DNA of 64,000 nt from Dryococelus australis (Eukaryota > Arthropoda > Insecta > Phasmatodea > Phasmatidae), in NCBI GenBank assembly GCA_029891345.1, contig CM056999.1:28245418-28309417 (forward strand), written 5' to 3'. The notes below the pieces were generated by a model. The model was given only the letters and a program-made list of their open reading frames with translations, was not told the origin of the DNA and made no database searches. Positions 34,647-44,875 of this stretch are shown here, piece after piece. Position 1 is the stretch's first letter. Every line of letters begins with the position of its first letter. A program made the position numbers and the translations under genes.

Positions 34647-36323
34647 TAGCATTGACACAAGCCAGCATGTTGCATAGTGAGATTGCGCGCTCTACGGACG
34701 ACTTTGCCCCATCTACAAGCAATGTGCGCTCAGGGGTGGAATACATAAGTGGCAAATCAGAATAAATGTATTGCGCTAATAAAGCCCACAAGCCTGGGAA
34801 GGCGATTATATTACTGTAAATTACGTGCGTAATTACAATACCCATTGCCCACCCAGATTTATGTATGTGATTTGTTTAATTATTATTGTGAATTCTACTA
34901 CTCATGGCTAGCTCCGGAAGAAGTTCTTCGATCTCAAGAGATGACCTTGTGACGTCACGACTAGCACACCTCAAAGACAGAGGTTTCAATTTGTCCTTAC
35001 CTCCTCATGGAGTGATAAGAAAGTCGCATCGCGTCTCCAACCTAGATAAACGCGCCTCCGTGGCGAATCACTACGCTAGCCCCCTGCACCCCGCAGAACT
35101 CCAGCTACAGGTATACCTCACCTTAAACCCGGTAATCATTACCCCAGTCCACTTCCTTCGCGGTAACGATCCGTCACATTTTGTATTGCTTACCTGATTA
35201 GCTTCCCTTTAATTTTTTAAGCCGCTGTAAAGTTGCTGTACATTTTATTTTTCTTAATCGCTGTAAAGTTGCGTTGCTATAGCTTCCTCAGGCTTGTCTT
35301 CACATGACCTGTCACTCACGTCTTTCGTAGTATAAACTTTCCCCAGTGTTTTGCTAAGGAAATTATATTTTTGTATTGTACTTTTGCTTGGTTCTCTCCA
35401 GGGACGAATCTCCTAATAAACCACATTTTTAAATTTATTTAATTGCGTACCTTTGTTCGTACTAAACCAACCTCTTGTTTTAACCTTGCGTAATTCCACC
35501 ACTCACACGTATAGTAGAAAGGATGGATTGTCTTAGCACCTGCATCCGTTAGTTCTACAACTGAGGATGAACCTCAACCTGTGAGCCAAAATCTAGTTCC
35601 ATAGCCTATCTCTGCATTCATTCCTTTAGAGATCGCCTCTGCCTCAGATCACATGCTCGGCGCCAGTGGCCAGGGTACCCCACTACTAATTACGAGGTCC
35701 AAGTTAAGTTACTCGCTCAGGAAGATGAGGCTAGCCACTGTGACAATCCCACTAGGCAAACTCCCAAGACCACCAACAATATTAAACTGCAGTCTGGTAG
35801 ACAAATTAAAGTAGCTCACCCAGAGGGCACCATCCTTCCTAGATTTTGCTCAATTAAACATGCATTGGGAAAAGTAGTTCGGGTTCAACTCCCGGCCCAG
35901 CCAGACAACTGACCCAGTGCAATATCCCCAGCTGCAGATTTTGTCGCATCACGCCGACCTACACAGCCCGTTAAAATCTCATCTGCCAGACCACGCACCC
36001 CCATCACCATCTCAGATTAACTTGCACTACATTTCACCCATTTGGGATCGCTGGCATCCTGCATATTGACAACCCTGTTAGTGAGGAGGATCGAGCTCCC
36101 TGGACTGGCAGTCACATCCATCTGCCTCACCCTGGGATTTGACTCCCTGTAGCAAACCTACCCCCAAGCGGCCTAATGCTACACCTAACCCCCTTACACT
36201 GGCCTAATAGAATAGGTAGTATTTGCCAAGGTAGGTCAAGCTAGGATGATAGGATAGTCAACATCACCGCACTACTTTCGAAGGTAGTCACACCCAGTAG
36301 CTACCCTGTAGCAGCACACGTCA
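34647..36323 (+). repeat. 5' LTR of the 8.1 kb element
   Basis: From about 35,096 to its end it is clearly the same sequence as 41,567-42,748: for example CTCCAGCTACAGGTATACCT, GCCGCTGTAAAGTTGCT, GTCTTTCGTAGTATAAACTT, CAACTGAGGATGAACCTCAA and AGCACACGTCA. CTAATAAAC (about 35,412) may be its polyadenylation signal. The first 450 bases match the other LTR poorly if at all, so either U3 has diverged strongly or the true LTR starts near 35,096. Confidence 0.78.
35810..35897 (+). promoter_or_regulatory. tRNA-like segment within the LTR
   Basis: GTAGCTCACCCAGAGGG (35,811 on) resembles a tRNA D-arm/A box. GGGTTCAACTCCCGG (35,881 on) has the form of a T-arm/B box with a pairing stem (CGGG/CCCGG). 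The second LTR keeps this as GTAACTCGCCCAGAGGG (from 42,271) and CGGGTTTGAATCCCGG (42,313-42,328), with a shorter gap between the two. This could be a captured tRNA-derived promoter; transcription from it is not shown. Confidence 0.5.
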
Positions 36324-36328
36324 ATATT

Positions 36329-36346
36329 TGGCGCCCAATGTGGGGC
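36329..36346 (+). other. Primer-binding site of the 8.1 kb element
   Basis: TGGCGCCCAATGTGGGGC lies six bases after the LTR end. TGGCGCCCAACGTGGGGC-type sites are widely used by retroelements. Confidence 0.8.
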
Positions 36347-36381
36347 ATTTACTTAACACCCCGTGGTGCCCATATTAGATT

Positions 36382-36780
36382 ATGATGTGGACTCAGACGA
36401 GTCAACATGGTCAGCTAGCAGAGGACATAGCCACAGAGGTGAGCAATGTCCCCTGTCCCGTGAATGGTTGCCCTGGGACCAGATTTTACATGATCCAGTG
36501 CACATATTGTCACCGGACCTATCATCACTGTATAGGGTGGGTTGAGACACCCTCCACCCCTTCTATACAGACTGCCTTGAATTCCGCTGTACCGAGTGCT
36601 GCCATGACGAGTCACAGCAATGTCAATGGCCAGAATGTGAAGGGCATGGGAAATACACCGTCCGTTGTATCCTCTGCCGGCAAGAATTCCACCACCTCTG
36701 TATAGGATGGCTGGATGAGTGGGGTAATACACCCGGATTAGTGTATCAGTGCGAGGTGTGTCGCAGAGAGCATACTTATT
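36382..36780 (+). pseudogene. Tandem PHD-type zinc fingers at the start of gag
   Basis: The first finger reads CPVNGCPGTRFYMIQCTYCH and RTYHHCIGW, then after a +1 frame change FRCTEC: Cys-x4-Cys, Cys-x2-Cys, His-x2-Cys, Cys-x2-Cys, the PHD (C4HC3) pattern. The second follows in that frame: CQWPECEGHG, VRCILCRQEFHHLCIGWLDE, and YQCEVCRREHTY before a stop at 36,779. PHD fingers in cellular proteins read histone tails; here a role in chromatin targeting or in assembly is only an inference. One frameshift separates the halves of finger one; otherwise the zinc ligands are complete. Confidence 0.75.
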
Positions 36781-36836
36781 GACCGCGTAACTCCGCACTC
36801 AGACATAGCCGTAGTACTTGGGGCCTACCTAGCGAA

Positions 36837-37690
36837 ATGACCTTGCCTGAATTTAACGGGAAAAATTACGCTGACCCCACAAAATTCCTCACTACCTGCG
36901 AGAAAGAGTACCACGAGCACCTTGTCTCGCAGACACAATGGATGAGCTGTACTCACCCCCAGTTTAAGGCACAACTCACATCCACTTTCCAGGGGATGAG
37001 CTCCTGAGTGACATTATAACCGACCTACACTTGTGGGTACAGCGACCCGACGAGGAAGTGGAATTGTTCATAGGCGAAAAGAGCGCCTACACAAACACAT
37101 ATATCCAGAACAGAGCAAACACATATATCCAGAACAGAGCGAGGCTCTAAGGGTTAGAGCAATTACCCGCACCTTCCTCCCCGCATTATGTAACCTGATC
37201 GTTACAGCACGACCGCAAATGATCAAGAGTTTAGTAGAAAAGGCTAGGGAGCTAGACATACAGGAACGCCTTCATGAGGAAAGAGAGCAGGCGGTGCGTG
37301 CCCCTGGTGAATTGCCCGGCCCCCTCCCCCAGACAGCCTGTAGGGTCCGGCGTGACTTAACGAACTCCTGCCGCCCACTTGCCACACTGTTGGGATTGCC
37401 AGGAATGGCATTTTTACTGGGGCTGCCTGTGGCGGCAGCCGCAGGGGATTCGTAATCCAGGCAGTGGGAAACCACTAACCCTCCGCCCCATTTACGTGCA
37501 AGCAATGTCAAACCCAAGACCCTTAGTACCATGGTCTGAGCATTACTGCTGGGAATGCGAGGCCTGGCAAGCCCCAGAAAGCAAAACCCCTTCAACCCTC
37601 ATTGCTCCAACCCCTCGTCGAGAATGCCAAGGACGGCAAGCCTCCCACTGGCGGGAGGGAGGAAGAGGAAACGCAGATAACGGAGTGTAG
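36837..37690 (+). pseudogene. Capsid-like gag of the 8.1 kb element
   Basis: It starts MTLPEFNGKNYADPTKFLTT, then CEKEYHEHLVSQTQWMSC, the gypsy capsid opening, in which a P-x-F-x-G motif is followed by a helix. This frame stops at 37,005. The next frame (37,033-37,455) contains an exact 24-bp tandem duplication encoding KHIYPEQS twice, and LVEKARELDIQERLHEE, like the capsid C-terminal helix. In another frame a knuckle-like CWDCQEWHFYWGC (37,388-37,426) has Cys-x2-Cys-x3-His-x3-Cys, one residue short of the consensus at two places. Several frameshifts. Confidence 0.65.
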
Positions 37691-37691
37691 A

Positions 37692-39187
37692 GCGCATTAC
37701 CACGCCCCCACCTCCCTCACGCTGGTCCAGCCTAAAGGAGCCGCAGCCTGTTTTCAGGTGTCACACATCCCTCCTCCCTGCGCTGACGAGCCACACTTAT
37801 GCATCTGGTTAAACAATACCCCGGCCACAGCAGTATTAGATTGGGATGGCTCTGGCTGCGGGAGCAGCACTGTGTGATGGATTTCGGGAAACTAAGTACC
37901 ATCCTAGGGGGTCATAAGGGCATAGTATCAACTGGGATGGTAACCTAATTCAGATTACCCGGCCACAGTCCAGCTGTTATGCATCTGGACCGACCTCTCG
38001 CCAGTTCCAATATAACAAGAGTTCTAACACCTACGCAGGGTAGACAAGTCAGGCACCTTCGGGCCCGGCAATATCTTCAGATAACCCTCTCGCACCCGGC
38101 ATCCTCAGCCATAAGGCTGACCACAATGTCAGCCCTCCTGGATGGTCTCGACTATTGGGAAAAAGTAGTGAATTCCCAAACAGGGACAGAACTACCTGCG
38201 AAACCCCAGTACACGTTGAGTATTACTCAGATCAAATCTTGCCAGATGCCACCTAGCGAGACATCATGGCGCGATCCTGCGGACTGCCTCACCTCTAATC
38301 GTTCTTACCAGAGTAGAGTTACAGTGAAGGGTAGTTCCCTTCCACCCCCTCCACGAGCGTATCGTTGTCACGGTCTCCTGTCCCCCTGCCTGCTCCATGG
38401 GCTACAGTGTCAGCCCCCTCATGAGAACTCATTAGCACGCGTTGCATGAGCCTCATCTGCCTCCTTCAGCAAAGGACTGCCCTCCTCGGGAACCGAATTG
38501 GACGCAGCGGCATACCCCCTCCCTCCAGGCTCGGTCCCGCCTACATCTCCCCCCCCCCCCCCGAGTCGGCAGAGCGTAATCAGGATAGGGAATCGGGGAC
38601 GTACGGCACGTTATACAATACCCTTTAGCCCCAATCTTGGACAAGCATGGAGTAAGTGGATGGACAAAGCATGAAAACCTTGAGTCAACAACGCTAACAT
38701 CTGAGGAACCAACGGTCAACTTCGAGACCGCTATCACCTGCTCAAATGAAAGGTCAGAGAAAGAGATACCACAACTACCGTGATGAGCGAGAGTAAAGCC
38801 GCCATGCCCGGCCAGTGTGTAAACGTGAGTGAACGCAAAGCCTCTCCCACGATGGGATCGGTCAATAGTTGGTACCACGTGCCAGCCACCCACGCCGCTG
38901 CCACCCAAGAACTGTCAGACACCAAGATGAAACCGACACCAGATGACGTCACTCACAGTGTGACAAAAAAGAGTCCAGCAGTACCACCACCAGCACTGAA
39001 GCAGATGCAAACTACGCCCGGCACGCTGGCCCCAAACTGTCTGCGATCGCCAGAAAGGCCCCACTGCGTGCCAGGCGCACTTGTCACGTCACTGGGCAGC
39101 ATTGCGAGACAATCTGGTGGGCCCCCGCCTCTTTCAGCTGGCCAGCCTCCTCCATTGCAGCACCTCAGAAGCAAGCAAGTAAGCTGA
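37692..39187 (+). pseudogene. Possible protease remnant and unassigned frames
   Basis: The frame 37,602-37,877 ends LCIWLNNTPATAVLDWDGSG, which has the flow of a gypsy protease start (V-N-N-x-x-A-x-A-L-D-T-G-A) but lacks the DTGA motif itself. The frames 37,979-38,449 (156 codons) and 38,780-39,187 (135 codons) are Pro-, Ser- and Thr-rich, have no motif I recognise and contain no reverse transcriptase or integrase signature. A poly-C run lies at about 38,550-38,562. Confidence 0.35.
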
Positions 39188-41236
39188 AAAATTTATGTTT
39201 GCAATTTTCCCTCGAACCCCATAAGTGCTCATCTAAAAGGATGCATTTAGACCAGAAGCTAAGAAATAAAATTGTTGTTTATATTTAAGAAAAAAAATAG
39301 AACATGTTTAACATAGAATCAGAGAATTCCGTGAGCACTGACAGGAAGTGAACACGCGAGATCGAAGCCCATCAGCGGGCCCGTAAACATAACCTTGATG
39401 AAACCCTCTCCATGCCTTACAATGCGACTGGGTGACATTGAATTAACGAACTATATAAACCTGCTTAAGAGCATAAGGCGAGAACTCTCTGTGATTATGC
39501 CGTAACCCACCACCCAGAAATTTGAAACCTTTGTAAAAAAAATTCTGAGTGTAACCGGTGTATAACCAGTAATTTTGAAAGTTGTTTCAAAAGAAAGTTT
39601 TTTACAGAGGTCATAACTTAAATTATTTTGTACTCCTTGTTAAGTAATCTAATGTAAAACTTTTCATTCAGTTGTGAAGCATAACGTCACAAACCCCATC
39701 AAAAACGCAAGGCTAGGAATTTGATGTAAATAAGTCACATAGTAAGTAAGCCTAGTATTTTTCCTTAGAAGGAAATCCACCTAACCCCATAGAAGTAAAT
39801 CTTAGGTGAGTTGACATTGTTTTATGTACCCCTTGTAGTATAGAAGAGGGTAAAATTAAGAATTGTGTGTAACCCAGTACTATGTAAATGTGCTGCCATC
39901 AGCACGGCCAGCGTAACTCTCTTCTTAGTGAGTAATTCTACGAGAAATGTAATCTCCTCTCCAGCCAGTCAGGCTGCAACCCTTACGCATAATTTGAACA
40001 AGTACCAGTGAACATAACCTTGTACGTAGTAGTCAACTCACACCCCTGTACAAAGTAGGTATTAAGAGTGTATCCTGCTTGTAATCTCACTAGGAGGGCA
40101 ACATGGAAAGTTGTAATTTACTTTAGTTTGGCATATTAACCTCCTCATAATGTACGCCAGTATAGAGTATCTAGCCGTAATTTTGTATATTATCTCTTTG
40201 TATTGTACGCCACTGCAAGGCGCTTGGAAGTAGAAACATTGATTTTATCATCCCACTATAATCACCTAGAAAGGGATTAAGATTGTTTTATAGCTTAAAA
40301 TTGTCCATTGTATAAATTTTCACGTACAAAATGTACCCAAGTGTATCCTGTCTAGACTGCAAGAGTGTATAATGTGTTGTGAAGATCTCTCACCCCCAGT
40401 GCGCACAAACCAATTGTTTTCACGTCTGTGTGAAACCCACAAATGGAGTTGTGATGGTATTCTACGCTCTCATTACGCTCATGTGCCTGATCCCCTTCAT
40501 GTAACGATAAATGGAGGCCTACATCTACCCAAGTTCATGAACCCTCTGCCCCAGTGCAGACCCCTAAAAATTTGTACGCACTAACCAGAAAACCTTGCCC
40601 AGAATATAGAAATTAAGCAAGTACCTGTACATATTTAATTACTCTTATAAATCCTGCTATGTAAGGGAACATGATCTTACTTATTAGTATATTAGCACAT
40701 AAGAGTGCCTTCACTTGTATTTATTGTCTAATCGAATTGTTGTAACCACCATTTGATAATTTTGTCAAAGTATTTCCTTGTACATAACCTAGTTAGTAAG
40801 AGATTGTATTCAGTGTTCATGTTTTATGAAAATGTGTTTACAGCTATGTATATTGTATACGCACAAATCGTGCTACACCAATTAACCTCAAAACTACCAA
40901 TATAAAAATATTATTTGTTTTGCTTGAGTGATGCCAGTGTTTTGCTCCCATGATGCAATATCCCTTTAGCTTGTAGGAGAGAAACCATTAACACTGTGTA
41001 TAAATTATTCTTTCATATTAATACGCCAGTGTAATTCTGATCTCGAACTAGGAAGGCCTAGTATCAGAATGGCTCGTTCCCCAACTTCCTTCCAAATTTC
41101 TTCCTCTATTGGTAAGCAATAGAAAATGCCACGGAACTGAACTGCTCGGTGGTGAGAAGCAGATGACTTCACATCCCGCCACCCGACCGCTGCCAAGAGG
41201 AGGGGGAGAGAGCGAAGAAGGAAAGAGAAGGAAGGC
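39188..41236. other. Non-coding 3' internal region of the 8.1 kb element
   Basis: About 2 kb with no coding signature. CTATATAAACC at about 39,451 is TATA-box-like. A purine-rich run at 41,196-41,235, ending GAGAAGGAAGG just before CTGTTCACTT, could be the polypurine tract of the 3' LTR. Confidence 0.5.
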
Positions 41237-42748
41237 TGTTCACTTGCGTAGTGATTGTAACCAGATGGCGCGTGGCCCAGATATGGGCGCCTGCTATTCA
41301 TTCAAGGGCAGCGTGCACAGTGCAGGTGCTCGCCCAGAAGCCCAACCCACTCAAGGCAACATGCACACAGAAGAGGCGTTCACCTAGAAGCCCATGAAGA
41401 ATTTGACGATTGAGGCATCTACCTTCCAGACCTGCAGGGTGGTGGCCGATTGACGCATGCCGGTATGTGAAGACTGTCTCCCTCCCTCTCTCCCCTTCCC
41501 CTCTCCCTCCCTCCCTCCTCCCTCTCTAGACCTGCACATCACCAAAGATCTACAAGTGAGACGTCAACTCCAGCTACAGGTATACCTCACCTTAAACCCT
41601 GTAATCCTTACCCCAGTCAACTTCCTTTGACTCCGCGGTAACGAGCCGTCGTGTTTTGTATTGCTTACCTGATTAACTTCCCCTTAATTTGTTAGGCCGC
41701 TGTAAAGTTGCTATAAATTTTTTCTTAACCGCTGTAAAGTTGCTGTGCAATATCTTCATCAGGCTTGCCTTCACCTGACCCCGTCGCTCACGTCTTTCGT
41801 AGTATAAACTTACCCCAGTGTTTTGCTAAGGCAATTATATTTTTGTGTTGTACATTTGCTTGATTCTCTCCAGGGATGAATCTCCTAATAAACTTCAAAT
41901 CCCCTTGTTTTAATCTTATGTAATTCCAATTCAGATGTGTATTAGAAAAGGGTGGATTACCATATAAACAATGACGTAGGGAACGTCGTGACTAATTACA
42001 TGCATCCGTTAGTTCTACAACTGAGGATGAACCTCAACGTGTTAGCCAAAATCTAGTTCCACTGCCTATCTCTGCATTCATTCTTTTAGAGATTGATTCT
42101 GCCTTAGATCACATGCTTTGTTGCCAGTGGCCAGGTTACCCCACTTCTGATTACGAGGACCAAGTTAAGTTACTCGCTCAGGAAGACGAGGCTAGCCACT
42201 GTGACAACCGCACTAGGCAAACTCCATAGACCACCAGCAATATTAAACTGCAGTCTGGTAGACAATTAGAGTAACTCGCCCAGAGGGTATCGTCCTTCCT
42301 AGAAAAGTAGTTCGGGTTTGAATCCCGGCCCAGCCAGACAACCGACCCTGTGCAATATCCCCAGCTGCAGATTTTGTCGCATCACACCGACCTACACTGC
42401 CCGTTAAAATCTCTTCTGTCAGACCACGCACCCCCATCACCATCTCGGATTAACTTTGACAACATTTCACCCATTTGGGATCGCTGGCATCTCGTATATT
42501 GGCGACCCTGTTAGTGAGGATCGAGCTACCTGGACAGGCAGTCACGTCCATCCGTCTCATTCTGGGTTTTGACTCCCTCTAGCAAACCTACCCCCCCCCC
42601 CCCCCCAAGCAGCCTAATACTACGGCTAACCCCCTTACGTCGCACTGGCCTAATATAATAGATAGTATTCGCTGTGATATGATAGTCGTCACCATAATAC
42701 TTTCAATGGTAGTCACACCCAGTAGCTACCCCATAGCAGCACGCGTCA
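41237..42748 (+). repeat. 3' LTR of the 8.1 kb element
   Basis: The secure homology to the left LTR spans 41,567-42,748. The start at 41,237 (TGTTCACTTGCGTAGTGA) is proposed because it follows a polypurine-like tract and weakly resembles 34,668 on (TGTTGCATAGTGA). A (CTCCCT)n-like pyrimidine tract lies at 41,471-41,528 and a poly-C run at about 42,590-42,606. CTAATAAAC recurs at about 41,885. Confidence 0.7.
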
Positions 42749-43200
42749 GCATATACAAGCTATTTGATAAGGGAGCTTTGAACAGAACTTCTTCTCCTTC
42801 ATAACAAAAGGCTTCCTTACCACTCATCTCAACATGAACTCCTTTTGCCGCTATTTGGCTTCCGGATAGTAAGTTAAATTTAAAATCAAGCACGTATAAA
42901 ACATCCAAAACAGGCAATGTCCATCCACCACAATCGTCTGCAACCTTAACCTCAAGAGCACTATATCCCTTCCTTTCTCCGATGGTTATTTCACCCTGAC
43001 AGGCCTTGAAGTTCCTAAAAAATTCCCTTTTGTTTGCAATGTGGTCTGTAGCAGCGGAGTCCACCACCCAACACACAGCTTCCTTCTTAGTAGAAACTAG
43101 CCCACACTTTGTATTTCTGCTTCCTATCTCTTTGTCTGTCAGCTACAGTTTGATATTTTGGTCTGCACTTTTTCCTTGCAGTCACTCGTTCAATGCCTGT
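42749..43200 (-). pseudogene. Copia copy 2: protease
   Basis: The frame 43,076-42,726 reads MCWVVDSAATDHIANKREFF, then a WTLPVLDVLYVLDFKFNLLS block and ends LFKAPLSNSLYMLTRAAMG just beyond the insertion point of the 8.1 kb element. DSAAT replaces the common DSGAT. This protease block is less damaged than in copy 1 and stays in a single frame. Confidence 0.88.
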
Positions 43201-44001
43201 TCATACTGCACCTGAAACGCTTAATCTTGTCACAGAATTTTGTGATGTGGCCCTATTCACTGCATTTGTAGCATTTCTTTTCTGGTAGAAGCTCGGGATT
43301 CGACACCTCTGGTGATTTCTACATGTTTTCAGTCTTCTCAGAATATTGCTTTGTCCCTCGCCCACAGCCTCCCAACCGTTGACCACTTCCTCTGTGACTA
43401 CTCGCCCTGACCGCAAGTGCTTGTATTTTGCCCTCATCACGGTCCTCATTTCTCTCTTCTAAAAGCCTAGTCTTCACCAGTCTGATGGAAAGTTTTGCCT
43501 CCTTTCCCAGCTCTTCAACCAGAGATCCATATTTATTCTACAGTAGGCCAAGTAGGATCAAGCCAGCAATCTGCTATCTGTATAGTTCCAACGGGCTGAT
43601 TTTACTTTCTGATACTGGTTTTGAACTTGGGCGACGTATTCGTGGAATTGTTCTCCTTTGCCTTTAGATATAAGAAACAGACTTTTAAGGGATCACAATC
43701 CTTGGAGGAAACAACCTTTTTTGTGGATGTTGCCGAGAATCTTCCAAGCGTCTTTCGCATGTAAGCACTCAGCAATATTGTTTAAATAAGTGTCTGAGAC
43801 GCTTTTGTACAAAAAGGATTGTGCCTTTCTGTAAACTCTTTCTTGGTCAGTGTTAAGTGGTTCCACGAAGCCAGGTTCAATCACATTCCAACAGTTTGAC
43901 TGAATATGTTCCGCTTTCGCCCTTAACCTCCAAGCGAAATAATTTTTCGGGTTGATCGTCGGAATGTTGCTCATATATTCTGGTTCGTTGTGATTCGCCA
44001 T
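43201..44001 (-). pseudogene. Copia copy 2: gag
   Basis: From 44,001 it reads MANHNEPEYMSNIPTINPKN, then YFAWRLRAKAEHIQSNCWNV and VYRKAQSFLYKSVSDTYLNN, ending at HAKDAWKILGNIHKK before a frameshift near 43,720. This is the copia UBN2-type gag. The start is chosen at this Met because copy 1 begins with the same MANH; the open frame extends ten codons further upstream without support. The zinc knuckles lie at about 43,270-43,180 in broken frame. Confidence 0.88.
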
Positions 44002-44076
44002 CTTGATAATCAAGGGTGGGTGCACACTCACTACTGTACACTCTCTTCTGTCCTAAAACGTCCGGAGTCCATAACG

Positions 44077-44322
44077 TGTTTAGATTAGGGAAACGACTGG
44101 TCGTATTAACACTCAACCTGTCTGAAAAACACTGCATTCATTTATTTCAACCCCATTACATATCATACCGCTTTATATTCCCTTTATTTTGTGTAAACAT
44201 CTCATCTCTCTCTATCTTCAACTGACGCAGACAGTTGCATGCTGGGTATAAAGTCATAGACAACACATGCACAATGTGGATATAATAGGTTCAAACTTTT
44301 GTGCCTGTTTATTTATGTCACA
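44077..44322 (-). repeat. 5' LTR of copia copy 2
   Basis: On the minus strand it starts TGTGACATAAATAAACAGGC and ends CCTAATCTAAACA. A deletion has removed part of the ACACAGGTGTGAG block. The primer-binding-like GTTATGGACTCCGG follows at about 44,075-44,060 on the minus strand. Confidence 0.88.
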
Positions 44323-44327
44323 CATAT
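44323..44327. repeat. Target-site duplication of copia copy 2, right
   Basis: CATAT, matching 29,932-29,936. Confidence 0.82.
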
Positions 44328-44875
44328 AACGTAGCAGAAAAGGTATTGGTACAGTCAGTGTAGTGTGGAAAAAATACAGAGTCACATGATATATCGAGTT
44401 ATTTAGTTGTTTATATGTAGTTATTTGAGTGTTTATATGTAGTTATTTGGGTGTCTAAAGAACACTTACAAAGAATCGTCCATGTGGATCAGTTGAGGAA
44501 ATTGCAGCTACCAGACCGTATTCAACCTAGGTTGTGAGAGCAGGTGGGCTTGTTGGTCATCCACCTGCTAGGTCACAATAAAGGTGAGTGGAGAGAATAG
44601 CACTGGGATACAGTGCTCCCTACTAGATGGCAGAGTAGTGGGAAATGATAGCACTGGGGTACAGCAGGCTACTGACCGTGCCCTGTGTATTGAGAAGCGA
44701 GGAGAGAGGCAAAAGTTCACCTGTTTCACCTTAGAGGATTTTCCTCAGATGAGAAATGGGTGAGAATACTAAGGAGTTAATGCAGAAATACTAAAGCCCC
44801 CGAAACACTTAATTTATAAGCTAAGGAATAGTCAGTGTTCTGCAATGGTTTATATTAATTTAAGGAAAGATGGTG
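44328..44875 (+). pseudogene. Displaced gypsy integrase C-terminus and 3' region
   Basis: The translation near the junction gives GIGTVSVVWKKYRVT, like the G-x-I-x-x-V-x-x-x-x-Y-x-V section of gypsy integrase tails. It continues, about 90 bases later, QRIVHVDQLRKLQLPDRIQP, the common HVDQLRK closing motif. A stop follows. The remaining 300 bases to the 3' LTR are untranslated and end with AAGGAAAGATGG, a plausible polypurine tract. It matches the integrase truncated at 29,930. Confidence 0.8.

Larger units (their letters stand above)
34647..42748 (+). mobile_element. 8.1 kb LTR element with PHD-type fingers and no visible pol
   Basis: It is inserted in the copia copy 2 between protease and integrase. 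Long LTR-like repeats lie at 34,647-36,323 and about 41,237-42,748, both ending in a CACRCGTCA motif. A primer-binding site follows the left one. The internal region has, in order, a PHD-type zinc-finger frame, a capsid-like frame, zinc-knuckle-like sequence and a weak protease-like stretch, then about 3.3 kb without recognisable reverse transcriptase, RNase H or integrase. It is probably a non-autonomous or pol-deleted relative of Ty3/gypsy elements. Confidence 0.8.
29937..44322 (-). mobile_element. Ty1/copia element (copy 2), itself interrupted twice
   Basis: It belongs to the same family as the element at 16,900-23,403, in reverse orientation. Reading from high to low coordinates: 5' LTR (44,322-44,077), primer-binding site, gag (44,001-43,200), protease (43,076-42,754), the 8.1 kb LTR-element insertion, integrase (34,641-33,893), the 1.9 kb insertion, the rest of integrase, reverse transcriptase and RNase H (32,002-30,240), polypurine tract, 3' LTR (30,209-29,937). 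CATAT flanks both ends. Without the two insertions it is about 4.4 kb, close to copy 1 without its insertion. It sits within the gypsy integrase gene. Confidence 0.92.

Noticed and set aside
39445..39460. TATA box of a host gene at CTATATAAACC
   Set aside because: It lies in the internal region of the 8.1 kb retroelement and no coding region follows.
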